Source: Vulcanimicrobiota bacterium (GTDB lineage: Bacteria > Vulcanimicrobiota > Vulcanimicrobiia > Vulcanimicrobiales > Vulcanimicrobiaceae). Taken from it: 6,146 nucleotides of DNA. Shown one piece after another: positions 1-5,903 of the stretch. The stretch's first letter is position 1, and each line of letters opens with the position of its first letter. A program made the position numbers and the translations under genes. Location: NCBI GenBank assembly GCA_014305015.1, contig JACRUB010000099.1, positions 1 to 6,146 of the forward strand, written 5' to 3'. The notes under the pieces are model-generated. The model had not been told where the DNA came from. It saw nothing but the letters and a program-made list of their open reading frames with translations, and made no database searches.

Positions 1-1358
1 TGAAGATTCTCTCGGGGGCGCAACCCGCAGATTCAGGTCAGATTCTCATCGACGGTCAAGAAGTGCGCATCGATAGCCCGCACCAGGCCGAGCAGCTCGG
101 CGTCGGCATGATCTATCAAGAGTTCACCCTGGTCCCGTCGCTCAACGCGATCGACAACATCACCCTTGGCGACGAACCGGTCTCGGGAGTCTTTCTGGAT
201 AGTAAGAAGGCTGCGGATATTGCATCGACCGGCCTTGCGGAACTCGGTATAACCATTCCGGTAACGGTTGAAGTCTCCACGCTCTCTGTCGCGCAGCAGC
301 AGATGATCGAAATCGCCAAGGTGATCACGAAAAAGGCGCGCATCGTCGTGATGGACGAGCCGTCTGCGGCGCTGACGGATCGCGAGATCGATAAGCTCTT
401 CGCGATTATCGGCAAGCTTAAAAGCAGCGGCGTCGGCATCATCTATATCTCGCACCGCCTCGAAGAATTGCCGAGAATCGCCGACCGCATTACCGTCTTG
501 CGAGACGGCAAAGCCATCGAAACGCGCAAGCTTGCTGATTTTCCACAAGACGAAATGATTCGCGCCATGGTCGGGCGCACGCTCGAATCGCATTTCCCCG
601 ATTTGCCCGCGGTGGCTGCGAATGCGCCCATTGCGTTGCGCGTCAAAGACCTTCAGCACCCGCCCATGGTTCAAAATGTGAGCTTCGAAGTGCGCCAGGG
701 CGAAGTCGTCGGGCTGGCGGGCCTGGTGGGCGCCGGGCGCACAGAGATTGTTCGTGCCATTGCCGGCGCAGATTTACCGAACTCCGGATCGGTCGAAATT
801 GCGGGCGCACCCGTACGCATCCATTCGCCGATCGATTCCATTCGAGCCGGGCTTGCGTTCATTACCGAAGACCGCAAAGCGCAGGGCCTCGTGCTCGGAA
901 TGACCGTACGCGAGAATACGACACTGGCGCATCTGGATGACTTCCTCAACCGCGAACATCTGATCGATCGCAAGCGCGAAACGGACACGACCGCAAAGTA
1001 TATTGCCGAGCTACGCATCCGCACGCCGAGCGGCGAACAGCTGGTACGCAACCTTTCCGGCGGTAATCAGCAAAAGGTTGTTTTGGCAAAGTGGCTAGTC
1101 GGGCAAGTAAAAGTCTTTCTCTTTGATGAACCGACGCGAGGCATCGACATCGGTTCAAAATCCGAAATCTACGGTTTGATGGTGGAACTCTTAAAGAACG
1201 GAGCGGGAATCGTAATGGTCTCAAGCGAGCTGCCGGAAGTGCTCGGGATGTCCCACCGCATACTGGTCATTCGTGACGGCCGCATCGTCTCGGAGTTTGG
1301 TCGCGCCGATGCAACCCCGGATAAGATCATCGCGCTCGCAACGGGAGCGGCCGCCTAA
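1..1358 (+). CDS. Sugar ABC transporter ATP-binding protein, RbsA/MglA-like (5' partial)
   Basis: This is the energising subunit of a CUT2-family sugar importer: it hydrolyses ATP on the cytoplasmic face to drive uptake. The reading frame is open from base 3, and the first visible residues (KILSG) are those that normally follow Walker A, so about 50 N-terminal residues lie outside the window; 451 are visible. The GTG at 63 is internal, not the start. Nucleotide-binding half one shows the Q-loop (YQEF), a relaxed signature LSVAQQQ (about visible residue 94), Walker B VVMDEPSAALT and the H-loop YISHR. Half two has the RbsA-type Walker A variant GLVGAGRTE (Arg for Lys), TEDRKAQG, a good signature LSGGNQQK (about 351) and Walker B FLFDEPTRGID. 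The C-terminal H-loop His is replaced by Ser (VSSEL), as is usual in this family. Two fused domains rule out single-domain transporters. The substrate (ribose, xylose, galactose or other) cannot be told. Its TAA overlaps the permease ATG. Confidence 0.95.
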   Translation, partial: KILSGAQPADSGQILIDGQEVRIDSPHQAEQLGVGMIYQEFTLVPSLNAIDNITLGDEPVSGVFLDSKKAADIASTGLAELGITIPVTVEVSTLSVAQQQMIEIAKVITKKARIVVMDEPSAALTDREIDKLFAIIGKLKSSGVGIIYISHRLEELPRIADRITVLRDGKAIETRKLADFPQDEMIRAMVGRTLESHFPDLPAVAANAPIALRVKDLQHPPMVQNVSFEVRQGEVVGLAGLVGAGRTEIVRAIAGADLPNSGSVEIAGAPVRIHSPIDSIRAGLAFITEDRKAQGLVLGMTVRENTTLAHLDDFLNREHLIDRKRETDTTAKYIAELRIRTPSGEQLVRNLSGGNQQKVVLAKWLVGQVKVFLFDEPTRGIDIGSKSEIYGLMVELLKNGAGIVMVSSELPEVLGMSHRILVIRDGRIVSEFGRADATPDKIIALATGAAA

Positions 1359-2410
1359 TGGCCGATCCTGTCGTCAAGGATATCATCGCCGAGCAAACGG
1401 AACGCCAGCACAAAAAGCAGCAGCGCGACTATTGGATCCGCATCGGCGCGGCACTGATCGGCTTCATCGTCGTCATCACGGTCGTCAACATTCAGTCCGG
1501 TGGGAGTTTCCTCGAAGCGCACAATCTACTGCGCGTCTTGCGCCAGATTACGACCCAAGCCATCCTCGCCTTCGGACAAACGTTCGTCATCATCACCTCC
1601 GGCATCGATCTCTCGGTCGGCTCACTCGTGTCGCTCACGGGCGTCGTCATGGCGCTCATCGCTAATAGTTTGCACATCGGAGGCTTCCCGCTCATCGCGG
1701 TAACGCTGCTCTGTGGTCTCGCGGTCGGAGCGCTTGCCGGCTACATCAACTCTGTTCCCGTCGTTCGGCTCAATCTTCCGCCGTTTATCACGACACTTGC
1801 AATGATGTTGATGGCCCTCGGACTTTCCTACAAACTCTCCCATGGGAGGCCGGTAGGCTTGCAGTCGACCGACTTTCAGAACATCGGAATCGGAACGTTT
1901 CTCGGGCCGCTCTTTGAAAAAACGAGCATTCCCGGCGTGCCGATTGTTGTTATCTGGATGATCGTCATTGCGGTTTTTGCGTCGATCTTGCTCATGAAGA
2001 CGCGCTTCGGCCGCTATGTGTTTGCTCTCGGCGGAAACGAAGAGGCCGCGCGTCTGGCGGGTATCAACGTTGCGCGCGTCAAGACGCTGGTGTATGTGAT
2101 CAGCGGCATGTGCGCGGCGATCGCGGGTTTTTTGCTCATGGCACTCTTCTCATCGGGCTCTCCGCAGACTGGAACCGGGGACGAACTCCTCGAGTCAATC
2201 GCGGCCGTCGTTGTCGGCGGAACGAGTCTCATGGGCGGACGGGGCAGCATCATCGGCACGTTCTTCGGCGCACTCCTCATCGGCGTGCTTTACAACGTGA
2301 TGAACTTGATCAACGTCGAGTCCTACACGCAGAAGATTGTGTTAGGCGCGGTCATCCTGCTCGCCGTGATTTTGGATGAACTGCGCAAGCGGTATCTGCA
2401 GAAGGCCTAA
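1358..2410 (+). CDS. Sugar ABC transporter permease, RbsC-like
   Basis: This inner-membrane channel subunit of the CUT2 sugar importer pairs with the ATPase encoded just upstream. The 350 residues match the usual family length. A charged cytoplasmic N-terminus (1-27) precedes a first membrane helix (about 28-46). The family hallmark TSGIDLSVGSLVSLTG lies at 80-95, followed by hydrophobic helices around 97-130, 143-160 and 193-213. The cytoplasmic coupling region GRYVFALGGNEEAARLAGIN (218-237) should contact the ATPase. The conserved stretch DELLESIAAVVVGGTSLMGG (275-294) and further helices to about 340 follow. The ATG at 1358 shares its A with the ATPase stop codon (TAATG), with GGGAG about ten bases upstream, so translation is probably coupled. 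No substrate-binding protein follows, so it must be encoded upstream of the window or elsewhere. Confidence 0.95.
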   Translation: MADPVVKDIIAEQTERQHKKQQRDYWIRIGAALIGFIVVITVVNIQSGGSFLEAHNLLRVLRQITTQAILAFGQTFVIITSGIDLSVGSLVSLTGVVMALIANSLHIGGFPLIAVTLLCGLAVGALAGYINSVPVVRLNLPPFITTLAMMLMALGLSYKLSHGRPVGLQSTDFQNIGIGTFLGPLFEKTSIPGVPIVVIWMIVIAVFASILLMKTRFGRYVFALGGNEEAARLAGINVARVKTLVYVISGMCAAIAGFLLMALFSSGSPQTGTGDELLESIAAVVVGGTSLMGGRGSIIGTFFGALLIGVLYNVMNLINVESYTQKIVLGAVILLAVILDELRKRYLQKA

Positions 2411-2423
2411 CTTCAAAATAGCT

Positions 2424-2435
2424 CCAAAATTTTGG
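2424..2435. promoter_or_regulatory. 12-bp perfect palindrome between permease and VOC gene
   Basis: CCAAAATTTTGG is a perfect palindrome in the 60-base gap after the permease stop and 35 bases before the VOC start. It could be an operator, or part of a weak transcript-end structure. No T-run follows it, so it is not a standard terminator, and an A/T-rich palindrome of this length can arise by chance. The role is inferred from position only. Confidence 0.25.
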
Positions 2436-2470
2436 TTCAGCACGGCTGTTGTTGGGCACGCAGATAAGGC

Positions 2471-2896
2471 ATGAATAAAACGCTCACCCGGATCAGCCAG
2501 ATTCAGCTCGTAATGGTTCCCTCGACCGATCAAGAGTGCTCGCTAGCCTTTTATGAAAGCCTCGGGTTCGAGCGCCGCAACGACATCCCGTGGGGCGATG
2601 GACATCGGTGGGTGGAAGTTTATCCGCCGGAAGTCACGACCGGCATCGCCCTCATTCCGCCGCGCTCAAAGCACGATGCAGGGGTTTCCACGGGCATCAT
2701 TCTGCATACGGGTGACATTGAGGCAACGCACGCGGAGATGAAGGCGCGTGGGATCGACGTTGACGCGGAAGTCGCGCGCAAAGGCGCGCCAACGAAAATT
2801 CGACTCGGCGCCGTCAAGATGGCCGAGCCTATACCCCCAATGTTTTGGTTTCGCGATCCCGACGGCAACAAGTTGCTGCTTATCGAAGTGCGCTAG
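2471..2896 (+). CDS. VOC family (glyoxalase/bleomycin-resistance fold) protein
   Basis: This is a 141-residue soluble protein of the vicinal oxygen chelate superfamily, probably cytoplasmic. Two beta-alpha-beta-beta-beta modules are visible. The first starts at IQLVMVPS with AFYESLGFE at about 26-34; the second holds GIILHTGDIEATHAEMKARGI (split here as GIILHTGDI, about 75-83, then ATHAEMKARGI) and ends with the typical FRDPDGNKLLLIEV. E139 in the last strand sits where VOC enzymes place a metal ligand. The first-strand ligand position, usually His, appears to be Gln, so metal binding and catalysis are uncertain. Members include lyases, dioxygenases and drug-binding proteins, and the sequence does not decide between them. 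It follows the sugar permease by 60 bases in the same direction and may be read through from that operon. AAGG just before the ATG is too close for a good ribosome binding site. The fold is confident, the function unknown. Confidence 0.85.
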   Translation: MNKTLTRISQIQLVMVPSTDQECSLAFYESLGFERRNDIPWGDGHRWVEVYPPEVTTGIALIPPRSKHDAGVSTGIILHTGDIEATHAEMKARGIDVDAEVARKGAPTKIRLGAVKMAEPIPPMFWFRDPDGNKLLLIEVR

Positions 2897-2897
2897 C

Positions 2898-3074
2898 CTA
2901 CGCCGCGCGGGCTTGCGTACTTTGGGTCTCCCGAGGAACGACGCCTGCAAGCTTTCCGTAGAGCGAGATCGTCTCGCGGCGGTGCCCGGTAATTCGCTCA
3001 ACCTCGCGGATGCTGTGTCCGTCCTCGAGTAAATCCAGGATGCGCTCCTGTTGCTCAACCGTTAGCGTATTCAT
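2898..3074 (-). CDS. Small helix-turn-helix protein resembling an IS1-type transposase N-terminus
   Basis: This 58-residue protein is nearly all one DNA-binding domain: MNTLTVEQQERILDLLEDG (first helix), SIREVERITG (about 21-30), then HRRETISLYGKLAG (recognition helix, about 31-44) and a short polar tail. From memory, the pattern MNxL...GxSIRxxxRxTGxxxxT resembles the N-terminal helix-turn-helix of IS1-family and related transposases. No catalytic domain follows: the frame stops one base from the VOC stop codon. It is therefore either a free-standing regulator or a transposase remnant. An in-frame ATG at 3146 would add 24 low-complexity charged residues. I prefer 3074 because homology seems to begin at MNTL and the longer form would translate through a palindrome. 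Neither start has a clear ribosome binding site. It is transcribed divergently from clpP. Confidence 0.6.
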   Translation of the reverse strand: MNTLTVEQQERILDLLEDGHSIREVERITGHRRETISLYGKLAGVVPRETQSTQARAA

Positions 3075-3086
3075 ATTCTGGTATCT

Positions 3087-3098
3087 GCCACGCGTGGC
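3087..3098. promoter_or_regulatory. 12-bp GC-rich palindrome between HTH gene and clpP
   Basis: GCCACGCGTGGC is a perfect palindrome 12 bases upstream of the preferred helix-turn-helix start and about 78 bases upstream of clpP. Its place in a divergent intergenic region beside a gene for a DNA-binding protein makes an operator plausible, perhaps autoregulatory. It could also be a scar of a mobile element end. No binding is shown by the sequence. Confidence 0.3.
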
Positions 3099-3160
3099 GC
3101 GCGATCCTTGTTCGTGTGGCCGCTTTTGATCTGAAGGCTCTCCCATTTTGCAGAGGCCGG

Positions 3161-3169
3161 TGGTATAAC
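3161..3169 (+). promoter_or_regulatory. Candidate extended -10 promoter for clpP
   Basis: TGGTATAAC matches the extended -10 form TGnTATAAT with one difference. No good -35 hexamer lies 16-18 bases upstream, which an extended -10 can tolerate. Transcription would begin about seven bases downstream, at or next to the A of the clpP ATG (3176), giving a leaderless or nearly leaderless message. In agreement, no Shine-Dalgarno sequence lies within 5-10 bases of that ATG. Confidence 0.45.
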
Positions 3170-3175
3170 AGCACT

Positions 3176-3784
3176 ATGAGCCATCTTGTTCCCACCGTTG
3201 TTGAAAGTTCGCCGCGCGGCGAGCGCGCCTACGATATATACTCCCGGTTATTAAAGGATCGTATCGTATTTGTAGGGGGCGCGATTGATGACCACATGGC
3301 GAATATTGTCATCGCCCAATTCTTGTTCTTGGAAAAAGAAGATCCCGATAAAGATATCGACTTGTACATCAACAGCCCCGGCGGAAGCGTTAGTGCGGGC
3401 CTGGCAATGTTCGATGCTATGCAAACCATTAAACCGGACGTCGCAACTATCTGCGCCGGCTTCGCTGCCTCGGCCGCTTCCGTATTGCTCATGGGAGGAG
3501 CCGCCGGAAAGCGTATGGCGCTGCCGCGTAGCAAGGTTCTCATTCACCAGCCGTGGATTGGTCAGGTGGGGGGTCAAGCGACGGACATTGAGATTCATGC
3601 CCGGGAGTTAATTGCAACGCGTCGCGTGCTCGCGGAACTGTATGCGGAAAGAACGGGAAATCCCATCGACAAAATTCTTGCCGATTTAGAGCGAGATTTT
3701 CACATGACCGCGCAGGAGGCGCTCGAGTACGGGATCATCGACCGTGTCGTAACGACGGAATCGCGGGCGTCACTGGGTTCCTAG
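3176..3784 (+). CDS. clpP: ATP-dependent Clp protease proteolytic subunit ClpP
   Basis: This is the serine-protease core of the Clp system; fourteen copies form a chamber that degrades proteins fed by an unfoldase such as ClpX or ClpC. The 202-residue length is normal for the family. The N-terminus LVPTVVESSPRGERAYDIYS is the classic ClpP start, which fixes the ATG at 3176; the frame extends upstream to a GTG at 3116 with unrelated sequence. The triad is S99 (GFAAS), H124 (LIHQP) and D174 (LERDF), spaced 25 and 50 residues apart as in active ClpP. The oxyanion strand NSPGGS is at 66-71 and GGQATDIEIHAREL at about 132-145. After the nucleophile the usual MG is replaced by AA (AASAAS). No propeptide is obvious. 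Neither clpX nor tig is adjacent. It converges with the ATPase-fold regulator, with 11 bases between stops. Confidence 0.97.
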   Translation: MSHLVPTVVESSPRGERAYDIYSRLLKDRIVFVGGAIDDHMANIVIAQFLFLEKEDPDKDIDLYINSPGGSVSAGLAMFDAMQTIKPDVATICAGFAASAASVLLMGGAAGKRMALPRSKVLIHQPWIGQVGGQATDIEIHARELIATRRVLAELYAERTGNPIDKILADLERDFHMTAQEALEYGIIDRVVTTESRASLGS

Positions 3785-3795
3785 ACGCTTGCGAG

Positions 3796-4242
3796 TTAGC
3801 GGTCGAGTTTCTTGCTTCGGTGCCCGACAAGGGCGGCAGCAAGTTCCCAAAGCCGCCGGCTTGCCTTCGTTCCTGATTCGCGGCGCGCGGGAAGGGCGAC
3901 CCGGATGTGATTGCCTTGACCGGTGTGCTCGATTTGGAGCGCGTCGGCAAAACGGCGTAACATCATGTCGGCCGGCTGATCCATCGGATTGATGACCTGC
4001 GAGAGATCGAGTTCCGGTCCTTGATCGTAGACATCGAGGATTGCGTTGTCGTTCTGCCACTCAACTTCGACTGCAATCGCGCCCGCATGGCGGTACCATT
4101 CGGCAGCGAGAATTTCGCCCGTGGTTAACTCAACCATGAAGGCGTCGGCGTTTCCGCGAGATTCATTGGTGATATGTGCGGCAATCTCTCGCCGGGTGGT
4201 AATGATCGACTGCGCATCGGCGCTGTCGATAACCCATCGCAT
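3796..4242 (-). CDS. RsbW-like GHKL ATPase-fold regulatory protein with degenerate ATP site
   Basis: This 148-residue protein resembles the anti-sigma-factor / serine-kinase (RsbW, SpoIIAB) branch of the GHKL ATPase fold, normally cytoplasmic switches that bind sigma factors or anti-anti-sigma proteins. The order fits: an N-terminal strand and helix (SADAQSIITTRREIAAHI), an N-box-like helix GEILAAEWYRHAG (42-54), strand VEVEW, a G1-like loop DVYDQGPELDL (70-80) and a last strand HIRVALPAR. The Asn expected in the N-box four residues after E43 is Ala, and DxGxG reads DQGPE, so ATP binding is doubtful. Start choice: the frame runs on to a TTG at 4344, but that would lie beyond the neighbouring operon's terminator; ATGs at 4287 and 4242 remain. 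I chose 4242 because the domain begins there, although its ribosome site is weak. No sigma-factor gene is adjacent. Assignment is by fold pattern, not close similarity. Confidence 0.65.
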   Translation of the reverse strand: MRWVIDSADAQSIITTRREIAAHITNESRGNADAFMVELTTGEILAAEWYRHAGAIAVEVEWQNDNAILDVYDQGPELDLSQVINPMDQPADMMLRRFADALQIEHTGQGNHIRVALPARRESGTKASRRLWELAAALVGHRSKKLDR

Positions 4243-4300
4243 GCTTGCTTCATTCCCGGCTGCCGTCTGCCTAAACAGCCGGAGCATTAGGTTTACATTA

Positions 4301-4331
4301 GAAGCAAAAGAAGCCCACCATTGCGGTGGCC
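4301..4331 (-). terminator. Rho-independent terminator after the LolA-like gene
   Basis: On the minus strand, CCACC and GGTGG pair around a GCAAT loop (plus-strand 4315-4329), with a further G-C pair beyond one mismatch. The stem is followed by the T-rich TTCTTTTGCTTC. It begins 28 bases past the stop of the LolA-like gene and should end the permease/stress-protein operon. The stem is short and the T-run interrupted, so strength is moderate. Confidence 0.55.
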
Positions 4332-4358
4332 TCTCTACAAGCAAAGGGGGCCGCGGTG

Positions 4359-5021
4359 TTAGAAGTCGCCGTCACCGAGGCCAACGTTGGTTTTGAGATC
4401 CGACCACGACTCATCGGAAACGACCTTATCCCCGGCGTACCGGATTTGCCGCACCGGCAGGTGGGTCGATTTGTTGAAAAACATTTCCATGTTGGTCACG
4501 CCGGCTTCCGTTCCCGAGGTGGCGACGCTCGCGGGTTTGAGTTCCACGACCTCGGTGTTATCCGGTCCCGTGTGTTGCGAGAGCGCTCCCTTGATTTCTT
4601 TGTATTGCGCGACTTGATTCATTATGAGGCCTTGCGGAATCGTGTAACCGCGCAGCGAGACCGCGCGCCGGTCATGCAGATCGACAGTCAAATGAATGTG
4701 GGAGAGAAAGCCGCCTTGATGACCGCTGACCTTGTCGCCACCGCTCCAGACGCCGCCGCTCCCGCGTCCGTCGCCGTCGGCAATAAGTGTTTTGGCCCGG
4801 TTGGGTTTTTTGTACCAGAATTGGTAGACGCGATTTTGAGAATCGCCGCCCAGTACTTCATGCGCCCGCACCGTGACGGTGTAGTCGTTGACGCGTGACC
4901 AGGCTTCATCAAAGGCTTTGAGGGCCGGTGTGGTTGCGGCGAATGCATTCTGTCCTACGAGCAGCGCGCATACAAAAAATGCCGAGAGATAAATCGAAAA
5001 AGAACGCGTTCTGAGCAGCAT
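4359..5021 (-). CDS. Exported protein, probably LolA-like (outer-membrane lipoprotein-carrier-type fold)
   Basis: The 220-residue product begins with a clear signal peptide: MLLRTR, a hydrophobic core SFSIYLSAFFVCALLVG and a likely signal peptidase I cut after AFA (residue 28). There is no lipobox Cys, so it should be released outside the inner membrane. The mature part starts with a helix (LKAFDEAWSRVNDY), then alternating strands such as YTVTVRAHEVL, VYQFWYKKPNRAKTLI and MEMFFNKSTHLPVRQIRYAG. This pattern recalls the half-barrel of LolA/LolB and DUF1571-like proteins that bind lipid or lipoprotein. I recognise no catalytic motif. The start is set by GGAGG four bases before ATG 5021; the frame extends to 5339 but that part overlaps the stress-protein gene and is not protein-like. 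It lies 43 bases after that gene and is probably co-transcribed, with a terminator following. The family call is tentative. Confidence 0.75.
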   Translation of the reverse strand: MLLRTRSFSIYLSAFFVCALLVGQNAFAATTPALKAFDEAWSRVNDYTVTVRAHEVLGGDSQNRVYQFWYKKPNRAKTLIADGDGRGSGGVWSGGDKVSGHQGGFLSHIHLTVDLHDRRAVSLRGYTIPQGLIMNQVAQYKEIKGALSQHTGPDNTEVVELKPASVATSGTEAGVTNMEMFFNKSTHLPVRQIRYAGDKVVSDESWSDLKTNVGLGDGDF

Positions 5022-5025
5022 AAAA

Positions 5026-5030
5026 CCTCC
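5026..5030 (-). promoter_or_regulatory. Strong ribosome binding site fixing the LolA-like start
   Basis: GGAGG followed by TTTT and ATG (minus strand) is the best Shine-Dalgarno sequence in the window. It selects the ATG at 5021, directly before the signal peptide, over upstream in-frame ATGs. Confidence 0.75.
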
Positions 5031-5064
5031 ATGCCGTTTCTTTAGGCGAGGAGGATACGTTCGT

Positions 5065-5697
5065 TTAGGGTCCTGGAGTTCCGCCCGGGGCGGCAACAGG
5101 CTCATCGACCAGCAACGTGCCATGCTTGCCCTCCACACCGATGAGCACATCGCATTTTGCATTGGCCGCAATTGATTCAATGGTGCGGCTGAGCGGCGCG
5201 CCGGTGTAGCGGCCTTCGCGATACGAGCCCATGATAATGAGTTGCGCCTTCTCGCGCTTGGCAAGTTCGAGTACCGCCTGGCCGGTTTGCCGATGGTGAA
5301 TAATCTCGGTGCGCACTTCGCAGTTTTGGTTTTTGGCAATCACTTCGGCCGCTGCAAGAATATCGAGAGCTGCGCGGTCCTCCTCTTCCATCTCGGCGTT
5401 GGTCGGCAGCGTAAACGGTACTTCGATAATGTACGCAGCCAAAAGTTGACCACGCTGCCCACGCGCAAGCCGCGACGCGAGCACCATCATATGTTCGGAG
5501 CGAATGTCCGAGGAGAAAACAACGATCGAGGTCCCGAGTTGCTCTTTATGTTGCCGCTCGGCTTGTTTTGCAGCGAGATCTGCTTTGGTCTTAGGGGGAT
5601 GCAGCATCCACCACAGCGTCGAGAACAGAGCGAGGAGAATCACGACGGCCGCCGCGATGCCGATGTACGAAATTTGCAGGTCGGCGACCTGGATCAC
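5065..5697 (-). CDS. Membrane-anchored universal stress protein (UspA domain)
   Basis: The 210-residue protein has one N-terminal membrane helix (about 10-32, ISYIGIAAAVVILLALFS), a charged linker (PPKTKADLAAKQAERQHKEQ) and a UspA-like alpha/beta domain (about 55-188). It ends in a Pro/Gly-rich tail. Domain signs are the first strand TSIVVFSSD, a central helix DILAAAEVIAK, the strand pair CEVRTEIIHH, and AQLIIMGSYREGR before SIAANAKCDVLIGV. The usual nucleotide motif GxxGx9GS is only partly kept (GSYREG, then LSRT), so ATP binding is uncertain. The start is GTG; its GTGA overlaps the TGA of the preceding small membrane-protein gene, with no Shine-Dalgarno sequence visible, so translation is probably coupled. 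Position downstream of an APC permease suggests it senses or regulates transport at the membrane. That role is inferred. Confidence 0.87.
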   Translation of the reverse strand: MIQVADLQISYIGIAAAVVILLALFSTLWWMLHPPKTKADLAAKQAERQHKEQLGTSIVVFSSDIRSEHMMVLASRLARGQRGQLLAAYIIEVPFTLPTNAEMEEEDRAALDILAAAEVIAKNQNCEVRTEIIHHRQTGQAVLELAKREKAQLIIMGSYREGRYTGAPLSRTIESIAANAKCDVLIGVEGKHGTLLVDEPVAAPGGTPGP

Positions 5698-5903
5698 TTG
5701 GGCAGCTTCACGTAAAACGAACGCATCCGGTAGGCGCCGAGTGCAATGAGTGCGAGGCCCAAAACATATCCGGAGAGCGCTTCGAACCGAAGGCCGATGC
5801 CGCGCGCCATCTGGAAGAGAATCAGAACGCCCAAAACAATGAAGAGTCCGCTGTTGATGAATTTAAAGCGTCCGTACCCGGGGCTCTCGATCATGCGTTT
5901 CAT
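5694..5903 (-). CDS. Small two-helix membrane protein of unknown function
   Basis: This 69-residue protein has two hydrophobic helices, about 15-35 (FINSGLFIVLGVLILFQMA) and 43-59 (ALSGYVLGLALIALGAY), joined by a short loop with RGIGLRFE. Both ends are basic, which suggests cytoplasmic termini. I do not recognise a family. The ATG at 5903 forms an ATGA overlap with the permease stop, with a weak GGGA a few bases upstream, so it is probably translated by ribosomes finishing the permease. The frame is open further upstream to 6086, but that part is the permease gene read in another frame. Its own stop overlaps the stress-protein GTG. Being held between two functionally linked genes by overlaps on both sides argues that it is real and acts with them. 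Confidence 0.8.
   Translation of the reverse strand: MKRMIESPGYGRFKFINSGLFIVLGVLILFQMARGIGLRFEALSGYVLGLALIALGAYRMRSFYVKLPK

Noticed and set aside
33..674. 213-codon minus-strand open frame
   Set aside because: Lies antisense to the ATPase, whose motifs are unmistakable; the translation is Arg/Asp-rich and without domain features.
2898..3098. Intact insertion sequence around the helix-turn-helix gene
   Set aside because: No catalytic domain, terminal inverted repeats or target-site duplication visible; flanking genes are intact.
4243..4344. TTG-initiated extension of the RsbW-like protein
   Set aside because: Would begin upstream of the terminator of the preceding operon, and the added residues do not belong to the fold. 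The ATG at 4287 is still possible.
4326..4898. 190-codon plus-strand open frame
   Set aside because: Antisense to the LolA-like gene, which has a signal peptide and a strong ribosome site; this frame has neither and its start overlaps the terminator hairpin.
5022..5339. N-terminal extension of the LolA-like frame
   Set aside because: Overlaps the end of the stress-protein gene, is Arg/Ser/Ala-rich and would place the signal peptide inside the protein.
5242..5715. 157-codon plus-strand open frame
   Set aside because: Antisense to the universal stress protein; no recognisable domain.
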